Program-made: the position numbers and the translations under genes
Part shown: positions 16,439 through 24,803 of the stretch, one piece after another
How positions within the stretch are numbered: the first letter of the stretch is position 1
Layout: each line of letters begins with the position of its first letter
Notes under the pieces: generated by a model
Seen by the model: only the letters and a program-made list of their open reading frames with translations
The model's database searches: none
Told to the model about the DNA's origin: nothing
Source: Verrucomicrobiota bacterium
GTDB taxonomy: Bacteria; Verrucomicrobiota; Verrucomicrobiia; Limisphaerales; UBA8199
Reading direction: 5' to 3'
Length of the DNA: 46,405 nt
NCBI GenBank assembly: GCA_003176045.1
Contig: PSRM01000076.1
Coordinates: 1 to 46,405, forward strand

Positions 16439-19318
16439 CTATCGGCTCAGAAGTTGCCGCAGGACGAAGGGCAAGATCCCGCCGTGCTTGAAGTAGTCCA
16501 CTTCGATGGGCGTATCAATCCGGCATTTGACCTCGATTGTTTCCGTGTTTCCGTCGTTGCGCGTGATTCGCACTTTCACATCCTGTTGCGGTTTGAGGCC
16601 GGCCGACAGGCCGAGAACGTCGTAGGTTTCGGTTCCGTCGAGTTTCAGGCTTTGGGCGCTCGCGCCGTCTTTAAATTGGAGCGGCAGCACGCCCATGCCC
16701 ACGAGGTTCGAGCGGTGAATGCGCTCGAAGCTTTGAGCCAGCACGGCTTTGATTCCGAGCAGGGCAGTTCCTTTAGCCGCCCAGTCTCGAGAGCTGCCGG
16801 TGCCGTATTCCTGGCCAGCGATAACAATCAGCGGCGTGTTCTGTTCTTTATACGCCATCGCCGCATCATAAATGGAAACGGCTTCGCTCCCGCCCCCACC
16901 GGAATTCATTTGCAGTAACCGCGTCAGCCCGCCCTCAGTCCCCGGCACCATCAGGTTCTTGATGCGCACGTTGGCAAAAGTGCCTCGTGTCATCACCCGA
17001 TCGTTGCCGCGCCGTGATCCGTAACTGTTGAAGTCAGCAGGCGCCACGCCGTGCTCTTGCAGATATTGGCCGGCGGGTGAACTCTTTTTGATGCTGCCGG
17101 CGGGAGAGATGTGGTCGGTCGTGACGCTGTCGCCGAAGATGGCCAGGGCCCGCGCGCCGGTCAGGTCCTGCACCTTGTCCGGCTGCAAAGTGAACTCGCT
17201 GAAGAATGGGGGCTCCTGAATGTAAGTGCTTTCAGAGTCCCAGCTATAGACTTCACCGGTTGTGGCAGGGATTTCGTTCCACTTCGGATTTTGCGCTGCA
17301 AAATCCCGGTAAAGCCTGCGGAAGACCTCCGGCTCAAGAGCCTTCTTCATCTGCTCGCCGATCTCCTGTGTCGTAGGCCAAATGTCTTTCAAATAAACAT
17401 CTTCCCCTCCCCTGCCCTTTCCCAGAGGCTCGCGGGTCATGTCTATATCCACTCGCCCTGCCAACGCAAAAGCTACTACCAGCGGTGGTGACATCAAAAA
17501 ATTGGCTTTGATGCTCTGGTGCACACGCGCTTCGAAATTGCGGTTGCCCGAAAGGACCGAGGCCGCTACCAAATCGTATTTCGAAATGGCTTCGTCCACG
17601 GGCGCGGGCAGTGGACCCGAGTTCCCGATGCAAGTGGTGCAGCCATAGCCCACAAGATTGAAGCCGAGCTTGTCCAGGTAAAGCTGCAGGCCCGCTTTTT
17701 GCAGATAATCGCTCACCACGCGCGAGCCGGGCGCCAGCGATGCCTTCACCAGTGGGTTAACCGCCAGACCACGTTCGACCGCTTTTTTGGCGAGCAAACC
17801 GGCTGCAAGCATTACAGAGGGGTTGCTCGTGTTCGTGCAACTGGTGATCGCAGCGATCAGGACACTTCCATGCCGAATCTCACCTTCGCTCCCAGGGACC
17901 GTTTCGGTAACGACATCAGGTGTGGGCCGATTATTGGCCATCTCAAGCTCGGTGAGCGGATTTGTATTGCCCGCGCGCCCAGCCTGAGCCGAAACCGGCT
18001 CCTGGCTGCCGCCACCGGGATGGAAACCGTTTGTTAGCGTCACTCGAAAACTCTTGCCCAGTTCCTCGCGCGTCTTGCCGAAGCCGTTCTCTGCCGTCGC
18101 GCGGCTGAACGCGGCGGTGAACTCATTCTTCAGCGCCGGCAGCTCGATTCGGTCCTGAGGCCTTTTTGGTCCAGCCACGCTCGGGGCCACCGAGGCCAAA
18201 TCCAGCTCCAGTTGCTGAGAGTAATTGATGGCGCCAAGGTTGGGCATCCCGAACAATCCCTGGGCGCGATAATAATTTTCGTATGCGCGACAATGCTCTT
18301 CGCTCCGGCCGGTGGCTTTCAGGTAGTTCACGCACTCGGCATCCACCGGGAAGAAACCCATCGTCGCGCCGTACTCTGGGGCCATGTTCGCGATGGTCGC
18401 GCGGTCCACGACCGGCAGCGCCTCCGCTCCGGGCCCGAAAAACTCCACAAATTTCCCGACGACTTTAGCCTTGCGCAGCATTTGCGTAATCGTCAGCGCG
18501 AGGTCCGTCGCGGTGACTCCCGGCCGCAGAGCGCCCTTCAAGTGAACCCCGACGACATCCGGCGTCAGAAAATAAACCGGCTGCCCCAACATGCCCGCCT
18601 CAGCTTCGATACCGCCGACGCCCCAGCCGACAATACCTAGCCCATTAATCATGGTTGTGTGCGAGTCCGTCCCTACAAGGGTGTCCGGATAGAACACCTG
18701 ACACATGACACCTGACACCTGACACTCCGCCCCCAGCACCCCTTTGGCCAGGTACTCAAGATTCACCTGATGGACGATCCCGATGCCGGGCGGCACGACC
18801 TTGAATGTCTCAAAGGCTTGCATACCCCACTTCAGAAACTGATATCGCTCGCGATTCCGTTGAAATTCCATCTCCAGGTTGCGCCGCAGGGCCTCTGCGG
18901 TGCCGAAGAAGTCCACTTGAACCGAGTGGTCCACCACCAAATCCACAGGCACCAGCGGTTCGATCAGTTTCGGGTTCTTTCCCAGGCGAGCGACCGCCGA
19001 GCGCATGGCCGCCAGGTCCACGAGCAATGGCACGCCGGTAAAATCCTGCAACACGATCCGGGCCACGACGAAGGGAATCTCCTCGACGCGTTCGGCATTG
19101 GCCTTCCAGTTCGCCAATGCGCGCACGTTTTGCTCCGTCACCCGCTGCCCGTCACAATTCCGCAACACCGACTCCAGCACCAGCCGAATTGAAACCGGCA
19201 ATGTCGAGACCGGCCCTACCCCGGCCTTCTCCAGCCGTGGCAGAGAATAAAAAGCTCCTTTCTTGCCGTTTCCAAGATCAAATTGGTCCAAGGCTTTCAA
19301 CACATCAGTTGTTTTCAT
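16439..19318 (-). CDS. acnA: Aconitate hydratase A
   Basis: This 959-residue enzyme interconverts citrate and isocitrate in the TCA cycle. It aligns along its length with the AcnA/IRP1 type: start [38 protein letters not shown], cluster cysteines in [11 protein letters not shown] and [15 protein letters not shown], and the C-terminal swivel domain ([52 protein letters not shown]). The ATG at 19318 is the natural start. Just before YPDTLVGTD, residues about 195-209 ([13 protein letters not shown]) are encoded by a GTGTCAG heptamer array and replace the short surface loop of other aconitases. The rest is well conserved, so the enzyme is probably functional. It lies alone, convergent to the phosphoesterase gene. 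Confidence 0.98.
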   Translation of the reverse strand: MKTTDVLKALDQFDLGNGKKGAFYSLPRLEKAGVGPVSTLPVSIRLVLESVLRNCDGQRVTEQNVRALANWKANAERVEEIPFVVARIVLQDFTGVPLLVDLAAMRSAVARLGKNPKLIEPLVPVDLVVDHSVQVDFFGTAEALRRNLEMEFQRNRERYQFLKWGMQAFETFKVVPPGIGIVHQVNLEYLAKGVLGAECQVSGVMCQVFYPDTLVGTDSHTTMINGLGIVGWGVGGIEAEAGMLGQPVYFLTPDVVGVHLKGALRPGVTATDLALTITQMLRKAKVVGKFVEFFGPGAEALPVVDRATIANMAPEYGATMGFFPVDAECVNYLKATGRSEEHCRAYENYYRAQGLFGMPNLGAINYSQQLELDLASVAPSVAGPKRPQDRIELPALKNEFTAAFSRATAENGFGKTREELGKSFRVTLTNGFHPGGGSQEPVSAQAGRAGNTNPLTELEMANNRPTPDVVTETVPGSEGEIRHGSVLIAAITSCTNTSNPSVMLAAGLLAKKAVERGLAVNPLVKASLAPGSRVVSDYLQKAGLQLYLDKLGFNLVGYGCTTCIGNSGPLPAPVDEAISKYDLVAASVLSGNRNFEARVHQSIKANFLMSPPLVVAFALAGRVDIDMTREPLGKGRGGEDVYLKDIWPTTQEIGEQMKKALEPEVFRRLYRDFAAQNPKWNEIPATTGEVYSWDSESTYIQEPPFFSEFTLQPDKVQDLTGARALAIFGDSVTTDHISPAGSIKKSSPAGQYLQEHGVAPADFNSYGSRRGNDRVMTRGTFANVRIKNLMVPGTEGGLTRLLQMNSGGGGSEAVSIYDAAMAYKEQNTPLIVIAGQEYGTGSSRDWAAKGTALLGIKAVLAQSFERIHRSNLVGMGVLPLQFKDGASAQSLKLDGTETYDVLGLSAGLKPQQDVKVRITRNDGNTETIEVKCRIDTPIEVDYFKHGGILPFVLRQLLSR
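18694..18728. repeat. Heptamer array ACACCTG x4 inside acnA
   Basis: ACACCTG, ACACATG, ACACCTG, ACACCTG and a partial fifth unit run from 18694 to 18728. On the coding strand this is CAGGTGT, the same unit as the arrays near 20430 and 21250-21277 in the gene-free region. Confidence 0.95.
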
Positions 19319-19371
19319 ATTCCGCGAAGACTACAAAGATTCTTTGCTCATTTACACGCCCGAACTGCTTC

Positions 19372-19406
19372 GGTCTGTGGTCTGTGGTCTGTGGTCCGTG
19401 GTCTTG
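19372..19406. repeat. Heptamer array GGTCTGT x4-5
   Basis: Three perfect GGTCTGT units, GGTCCGT and GGTCTTG fill 19372-19406 and abut the stop codon of the PagL-like gene at 19407. Confidence 0.95.
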
Positions 19407-19937
19407 TCAGAACACGTAGCTCAGCCCCACCGAGTGAAAGTTCAGTCCCGGATTGTGCCCATCCAAACCTCCATTAGACATATGTTTATAACGATAATCC
19501 AGCCGAAAGCGCGAAGTGATATCCCACTCCAATCCTCCATACGAAGTGAACTGCAATGGAATACCTAGATCGTGGTCAGGGAATTCATATCGGCTAAGCA
19601 GCGTCGGGCTGCCGCCACCGACAAGCCGGACGGGCCAACGCTCGCGTCCCAACGCCAGACCCGGGCCAAGGGTCCAGAGAAAGGAATATACATTCCTATT
19701 CTGAAGCCACCCTGCGGAAGTATCCAATCTGGTCAGAAGATTCCAGTCCGAGCCGAGGTTCCAACGCCACGGCAGATCCCAGTCCGCGCAAATTTCGGCC
19801 TCGAAAAAATGTTCCGCGTGAGTGTTACCCGGAAAACTTGTCCGGGCCCCAACGGCTTCAGGCGTCAGGTCCATTCCCATGGCAGCCCTGCACAGCAAAA
19901 GGATGCCGCCCAGAGTCCATAAGATGTAGCTCCGCAT
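19407..19937 (-). CDS. PagL-like lipid A 3-O-deacylase (acyloxyacyl hydrolase), outer membrane
   Basis: From the ATG at 19937 the product has 176 residues: a signal peptide (MRSYILWTLGGILLLCRAAM), then alternating strands of an eight-stranded outer-membrane barrel. Near the end it has YRYKHMSNGGL, matching the PagL catalytic His-x-Ser pair followed by Asn, and it closes with the barrel terminus GLSYVF. PagL enzymes remove the 3-O acyl chain of lipid A in the outer membrane; with lpxB in the same window this fits an LPS-bearing cell. The open frame runs further upstream to 20000, but that part and the signal peptide itself belong to a sequence of about 115 bp that is repeated at 21796-21911. 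Family likely, activity inferred. Confidence 0.82.
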   Translation of the reverse strand: MRSYILWTLGGILLLCRAAMGMDLTPEAVGARTSFPGNTHAEHFFEAEICADWDLPWRWNLGSDWNLLTRLDTSAGWLQNRNVYSFLWTLGPGLALGRERWPVRLVGGGSPTLLSRYEFPDHDLGIPLQFTSYGGLEWDITSRFRLDYRYKHMSNGGLDGHNPGLNFHSVGLSYVF

Positions 19938-20012
19938 CCATTTTGTCGCGCCTGGGAAATCCACGGCGCGAAACTTCGCACGGCAGCTTGCACGGAGCAA
20001 GTGGAAACGCGC
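19896..20012. repeat. Interspersed repeat, copy 1 (signal peptide and upstream of pagL-like gene)
   Basis: About 115 bp covering the first 14 codons of the PagL-like gene and the DNA upstream matches 21796-21911 at roughly 90 per cent. The shared part includes the start codon, the coding sequence for MRS-ILWTLGGILL and the upstream region ending in GGAGCAAGTGGAAACG. It could carry a promoter/start module copied with a signal peptide. Confidence 0.85.
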
Positions 20013-21795
20013 TTCCTGCGGAGCGCCGAATTCCTTTTCGGCGTGAATCTCTCAGACTTTTCCAACACCAAAACAGCTCCTGCGGACGAGGCCGTCCGCA
20101 ACTCCTTTCGACGGGTGTCCGAAACTTCGGAGCCGCGGACGGCCTCGTCCGCGAGTTTCTCATTAAGGCGTCGAAACGGAGTTAGGCACTACGCCTCAGT
20201 AAGCCAGAATCATCGCAGCCGCCGCCTCAGTTTGCTCAACGACTTGCTCGGGGCGGCGAGGCGCCGGCGTGGTGGCCGACGCCTCGCCCTGGGCGGCTGC
20301 GCCTTGGCAGGTATGCTCGGAATCAAACCCTGTTTAAGATGTCAAAGAACTGGCGACGTATCGGTGGGGCTCATTGGTGAGCTCCGGATACGCGGCGAAA
20401 ATGTAGGTGAGGGGCGTGTCGAGTGTCAGGTGTGAGGGGGAGTGTCGGTGTCAGGTATCAAAGCAAGTGTCAGGTGTGGTATCAGGTGTCATGTGGGGAG
20501 ATCTGCGCCTCATCAGGATGATTGAGGATAGATAGGTTCGACGGCCAAAACGGCCAAAAATGCAGGGGGGGTGGGGTACATGGGACTTTCCGGCCTTTTG
20601 GGCCATTTTAACGATTTCGAAGTCCGTCGAGGGCCGGTCAGGGCCGGGATTGGGCTCGTGATGGGCAGTCCATCCGGCTACGGCAAGCCTCCGGCGCGAC
20701 GAGAAGTCCAGGGTCGAAAAAGCGACCACGGACCACAGACCACAAGACCGCGGCAATTGCAAACGACACATGGCAAATGGCGTTACGGCTAAGTTTGCGA
20801 TTAAGTTTGCGACGAAGTTTCCGCTCTCCCCGCGGGCTTTTTCCACCTGTGAGTGTGGAGGTATTGCATGTGAGTGCCTGTGACCATTGCTTAAACGACA
20901 AGTCAAAAAGTTCCGGCGAGTTTTTTTGGCGCAAATGGCCGCAAATGGGTGCAAACCGGCGTAAACGGGTGGAAATTCGGTCGCTGATTTGCGGCGGAGT
21001 TGCAGTTCGTTTGCGGCGTTTTTGCGGTGGAGTTGCAGTGGATGTCGGGAGACTGAGGCAAAATGATGGGGGCAGAATGATAATCCAAGGGGGGTGGGGT
21101 GCTGAGCTTGTGGGACTGCTGTGGATTGCTGTGGACTGCTGTGGCGTGTCATTTGGTGCGGGAATAGTGGAACGGTGGAATGAGGGAATGAGGGTCGGGG
21201 GTCGAGGGTCGAGGGTGGGATCAGGGCAAGATGTTAGGCAGCCAGGGCCGGTGTCAGGTGTCAGGTGTCAGGTGTCAGGTAACAAGGCCCGGGGCTTCGT
21301 GTCATCTGTCTTCAGTCTTTTTCTATCTCGCGGGCGCGCTGCTGACAGCACGCCTCTCTACTATATGGAAAATTTTCAAATGGAATTGCGATTGGCGGGG
21401 CTAAGTCATTGTGGGCGAGGGACTTGAATTTGTTTGCTGATTTCAAATTGGTGTTTTAGCGCGACACTAGCGGACGGCTCAGGGGGCATCTCGCTCCGCT
21501 TCCTATAGAATGCGGTAGAGGGCACTGTTCGGTCCGGGAATCCAGAGGAGAGTAACTGAACAGAAGCAAACGGAGAGAACAGAGATTGGACTGTCTCATT
21601 GGCTGTGAACTTTGAGCTTTGAAAATTGAACCTTGAACTTTAGAGGCGGCGTCTTGGGAGGTGGGGACTCGGTCATTCGGAGCAGGATTCGACAAAGTTT
21701 TGGACAAAGTTCGCGACAAAGTTTTCGTCCTCTCCCCACCCGGGGCTGAATTTGTGCTTGGAGGCGCCGATGTTGGTTGTGTTCGGTTGTCTTTT
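20013..21795. other. Gene-free, repeat-filled region
   Basis: I find no credible gene in these 1.8 kb: long frames exist on both strands but consist of repeat-encoded low complexity. Contents include a perfect 18-bp inverted repeat 20082-20099/20135-20152 whose arms are themselves hairpins (GCGGAC/GTCCGC); GGCGAGGCG/CGCCTCGCC at 20255-20263/20280-20288; GTGTCAG units at 20412-20488; two related 12-mer runs (TTAAGTTTGCGA type near 20792-20827, GACAAAGTTTTG type near 21690-21727, each followed by CTCTCCCC); TGTGGATTGC units near 21118-21145; AGGGTCG-type x4 at 21191-21218; and GGTGTCA x4 at 21250-21277. Confidence 0.7.
21250..21277. repeat. Heptamer array GGTGTCA x4
   Basis: Four perfect GGTGTCA units. 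The unit is the same as in the acnA array at 18694-18728 (opposite orientation) and the degenerate run at 20412-20488. Confidence 0.97.
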
Positions 21796-21911
21796 GCAAA
21801 AGGATGCCGCCCAGAGTCCATAAGATATGGCTCCGCATCCATTTTGTCGCGCTTGGGACATCCACGGCGCGAAACCGCGCACGGCGGCTTGCATGGAGCA
21901 AGTGGAAACGT
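21796..21911. repeat. Interspersed repeat, copy 2 (decayed gene start)
   Basis: Second copy of the 19896-20012 sequence, same orientation. It carries an ATG and the codons for MRSHILWTLGGILL, after which the frame runs into repeat-encoded nonsense (QKTTEHNQ...). It is either a truncated gene start or a free copy of a mobile leader module. It lies directly downstream of the sialidase-like gene (stop 21916). Confidence 0.8.
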
Positions 21912-21915
21912 ATGC

Positions 21916-23772
21916 CTATGGATAGGTGGTCCTGTAGAACGCGCTGCCTCCGAGGGGATTTGTATCCGCGAATGTGCCCAACCCGTTCACGTCCGTGGTT
22001 ACGCTAGCCAAAGTGGTCCACGGGCCAGTGGGCGAGGCGGCCCGTTGCAAGGTGTAGCTGTAGCCGGGCACACCCAGAAAACTCACCTGATAACCGCCAG
22101 CGATGGGAGCAGGCGGCAACATGTTCAAAGATTGCAGATTAAGTGGCCGGACGTTCACGAAAACATACGCGGGAGCGGTCTCGCCAGCAGGATCGCTCAC
22201 CCAATAGGTGAAACGGTCGTTATCGACGAAGTTTGCGGCAGGAGTGTAGGTAATGATCCCCGAGTTCAGGCTTAGCGAGGCGCCATTCGTGCTCAGAGGG
22301 CTCACTGCGCTCAAGCTCAGCGCTTCCCCGTCCGGATCCGAGCACAAGAGCAGAATCTTGGCCGCAGAGATTCGCAGCGGTTGGTTCATCCATGTCGCTG
22401 CGGTGAGATTGGACATTACGAAGGCTGGGTGAACGGTCACGCGCGCAGTATAGATATCAAAGTTGCCTCCCGCCCCTGCGGGATTGTCCCCAGTGCTGTT
22501 CGAGTTGTCCGCCCAGCATGGATAAAAACTGCCGGCGTGAAAGGCCAAGCCGGTATAGTCGCCAAAATCGAAGCCCGTGTTGGCGATGGCAGTCACAAGA
22601 GCGCTCGAAACTCCGGCGCTGACTTTGACGTTGTGCAAGAACGTTTGGCCGCCATCGGTGCTGACGCTGGCCCAAACTTCGGGCGTGTTGTTCGCGGCTG
22701 AATTGCGGCAATCGTAGAAGGAGACGGCGATGTATCCGGTGGTTTGGTCCAGCGCAATTCTTGGCAGGAATTGGCTTTTGCCATTGCCGATGGGATCATC
22801 GTTCACACGCACAGAACTGCTCCACGTCGAACCGTTGTTGTCTGAGTAGCGGACATAAATATCGGTGTCATTGCTGGTTGTTGACGGCCGATCGGTATAG
22901 ACGAGGTACACGCGGCCATTGTGCGGCCCGCCGCTGCAATCCCACGCAAGCCCCGCCTCGGCATCAATGCTGCGCTGGGGCTGGGCGGGAATATAGGCAA
23001 ATCCTCCGACCTGCGTCGCGGTTGCGTTGATCGCCGGGCCGAGGGCGCCAGGGCCCAAGCCGTCGGCGTCCACGTTGATTTGGATCGTGTCGGGGCCTCC
23101 TCCGCTGTTTTCATTCTGGTGAGCGATCATGACCTGTCCAGCGGGTCCGACGGCGATATCGCCGAAATCGCCCTGAGGCGTTGTCAATTCGACGGGCCCG
23201 AAGGCGCCGACAGCTCCCAGGCCCGTGACAGATGCGCCCTGTGCGGCAGCGACGCCCGAGCTGGGCGTATAGTTGATCCAGACACTGCCCGGTCCGGGCG
23301 TGGATGAAGGACCTGTGACAACAGTCGGTTGATCAATGCTTGCGGCAGTTGTGTAGAGAAGTCTGAATGAGGCGCCGCCGTTGGTGCTTAGCGCCACCGC
23401 ACCGGCCGCACTCGAGGTTGTCAACTCGACCAGAAAAAGGTTGCCGAAAGCGTCGAACACGGCGGAAACGTCTCCATTGGAAGCTGGCAACGCCGACACG
23501 TTGCTATCATTCCAAGTGGTACCGCCATCCAGGGTATAGCGAACCGCCCCGAACCAGGTATCGGCGGCAAACAAATTCGCCGGGTTGACGGGATTGATGG
23601 CGATGCACTCCTCGGCGTTGTTGACCGAACTTTTCGTAATATTGATATTCGGCCCGACCGTCATGGAGGCCTGCCCGAATGTTTTTTCAGAAAGTGCGCC
23701 GGCTGATACCAGAATTGCCAAACCCCAGCATGTCAGACTCAATTTGGGTTTAAGATAAATATGAGAATTCAC
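21916..23772 (-). CDS. Secreted sialidase-like (BNR) propeller protein
   Basis: From a GTG at 23772 this is a 618-residue exported protein. Residues 1-33 are a signal peptide (LSLTCWGLAILVSAGALS, then TFGQAS). The central 400 residues form a propeller of the exo-alpha-sialidase/BNR type, with Asp-box-like turns: TLDGGTTWND, STNGGASFRL, SDNNGSTWSS, STDGGQTFLH. The sialidase catalytic Arg triad cannot be assigned by eye, so it may only bind glycans. After about residue 470 comes a cadherin-like module (ILLLCSDPDGEALSLSAVS, ITYTPAANFVDNDRFTYWVSD) and a C-terminal module ending in SAFYRTTYP, typical of secreted Verrucomicrobial proteins. A TTGACT box at 23828-23823 on the minus strand could be its -35 element. 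Confidence 0.85.
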   Translation of the reverse strand: MNSHIYLKPKLSLTCWGLAILVSAGALSEKTFGQASMTVGPNINITKSSVNNAEECIAINPVNPANLFAADTWFGAVRYTLDGGTTWNDSNVSALPASNGDVSAVFDAFGNLFLVELTTSSAAGAVALSTNGGASFRLLYTTAASIDQPTVVTGPSSTPGPGSVWINYTPSSGVAAAQGASVTGLGAVGAFGPVELTTPQGDFGDIAVGPAGQVMIAHQNENSGGGPDTIQINVDADGLGPGALGPAINATATQVGGFAYIPAQPQRSIDAEAGLAWDCSGGPHNGRVYLVYTDRPSTTSNDTDIYVRYSDNNGSTWSSSVRVNDDPIGNGKSQFLPRIALDQTTGYIAVSFYDCRNSAANNTPEVWASVSTDGGQTFLHNVKVSAGVSSALVTAIANTGFDFGDYTGLAFHAGSFYPCWADNSNSTGDNPAGAGGNFDIYTARVTVHPAFVMSNLTAATWMNQPLRISAAKILLLCSDPDGEALSLSAVSPLSTNGASLSLNSGIITYTPAANFVDNDRFTYWVSDPAGETAPAYVFVNVRPLNLQSLNMLPPAPIAGGYQVSFLGVPGYSYTLQRAASPTGPWTTLASVTTDVNGLGTFADTNPLGGSAFYRTTYP

Positions 23773-23922
23773 AGGTAACCCCGAGTTTCTAACTGAGTCG
23801 AGTTTAGAGGTTTGGTACAGGGAGTCAAGATTTTAAGTTGCGTGAAATCTTTATCACGACGCCAGCCACCTTCGAAGACTATTTCCTGACTGTAAACGTG
23901 TGTGGTTGATCCCCTAAAGCGC

Positions 23923-24549
23923 CTACCTCGCCAAAAATTTTGCGACCGCCTCGGTCTTGGAGCGGACCTGGAGTTTTTCGTAGATGCGGCGGATGTAGGT
24001 GTGGACGGTTTCGTAGCTGATGCCGAGCTTGTCGGCGATTTCTTTGTAGAGAAAGCCCTGGCTGAGGCAGTTGAGGACTTCCTGCTCACGCTCGGAGAGG
24101 CTGTCGGTCGTGCGCGATGAGGTAGTGGTTTTTTGAAAAGATTGCGTCACTTTGCGGGCGATGTGGGTGGTCATAGGCGAGCCTCCGCGATGCACTTCGC
24201 GAATGGCCTCCAGCAGCTCGGCGCTCTTACTCCGTTTCAGAAGGTAGCCTGCCGCACCGGCCGCCAGGGCGTTGAAGATGCTTTCCGTGTCCTCATACAC
24301 AGTCAACATCATCACCTGCATTTCAGGATAGGTCTGTTTGAGGCGGCGAACACATTCTACGCCATTGATGCCAGGGAGGTTGATATCCATGAGCACCACC
24401 TCTGGCCTGTCTTTCGGCAGAGCTTCCAGCGCCGATTCCGCGTCACCGTAATGGCTGACGCACCGGAAGCCTTCGGCCCGGCTAATGACGCGGGCCAGGG
24501 TATTCCGAAGCTGCGCGTTATCTTCTACAATGGAAACGGTAATAGGCAT
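23923..24549 (-). CDS. LuxR/NarL-family response regulator
   Basis: This 208-residue two-component regulator has a receiver domain at residues 1-120 (acidic pair E9/D10, phospho-acceptor D55 in VVLMDINLPG, Lys in LLKRSKS) and a LuxR-type DNA-binding domain at about 145-205 (LSEREQEVLNCLSQGFLYKE, then IADKLGISYETVHTYIRRIY). Phosphorylation should let it dimerise and switch target promoters. It is downstream of the propeller-type histidine kinase on the same strand, 218 bp away, and is its obvious partner. The spacer between them is filled with heptamer repeats (AGGGTCG, CGAAATC, TTCACGT). Confidence 0.96.
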   Translation of the reverse strand: MPITVSIVEDNAQLRNTLARVISRAEGFRCVSHYGDAESALEALPKDRPEVVLMDINLPGINGVECVRRLKQTYPEMQVMMLTVYEDTESIFNALAAGAAGYLLKRSKSAELLEAIREVHRGGSPMTTHIARKVTQSFQKTTTSSRTTDSLSEREQEVLNCLSQGFLYKEIADKLGISYETVHTYIRRIYEKLQVRSKTEAVAKFLAR

Positions 24550-24555
24550 GGGAGG

Positions 24556-24620
24556 AGGGTCCAGGGTCGAGGGTCGAGGGTCGTAGTCCGAAATCCGAAT
24601 TCCGAAGCTCGAAATCCGAT
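24556..24620. repeat. Heptamer arrays AGGGTCG x4 and CGAAATC-type
   Basis: AGGGTCC plus three AGGGTCG units at 24556-24583 are followed by CGAAATC/CGAATTC-type units to about 24620. They lie directly upstream of the response-regulator start at 24549. Confidence 0.9.
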
Positions 24621-24714
24621 ATCAGCAAGCGGATGGGGGGCAGGCGAATGATGGAATTCGCGCCTTAAGTCACTATTTCGATTACGGGTTAAATGTAAAT
24701 TCGTGGTCGTCTGC

Positions 24715-24803
24715 TTCACGTTTCACGTTTCACGTTTCATGTTCTTTATATTTCATGTTTTTACGTTTTACGCTTCACGTTTCGCATCGCACGTTTCACG
24801 TTT
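24715..24803. repeat. TTCACGT heptamers overlapping the kinase 3' end
   Basis: Three TTCACGT units and one TTCATGT at 24715-24742 continue as degenerate TTTTACG/TTCGCAT units to about 24803. They supply the stop codon and the last dozen codons (VKRETCDAKREA) of the histidine kinase gene. Confidence 0.9.

Noticed and set aside
20451..21152. 233-codon minus-strand frame in the gene-free region
   Set aside because: It is low complexity, translates GTGTCAG, 12-mer and other repeats, has no domain-like pattern and no ribosome binding site.
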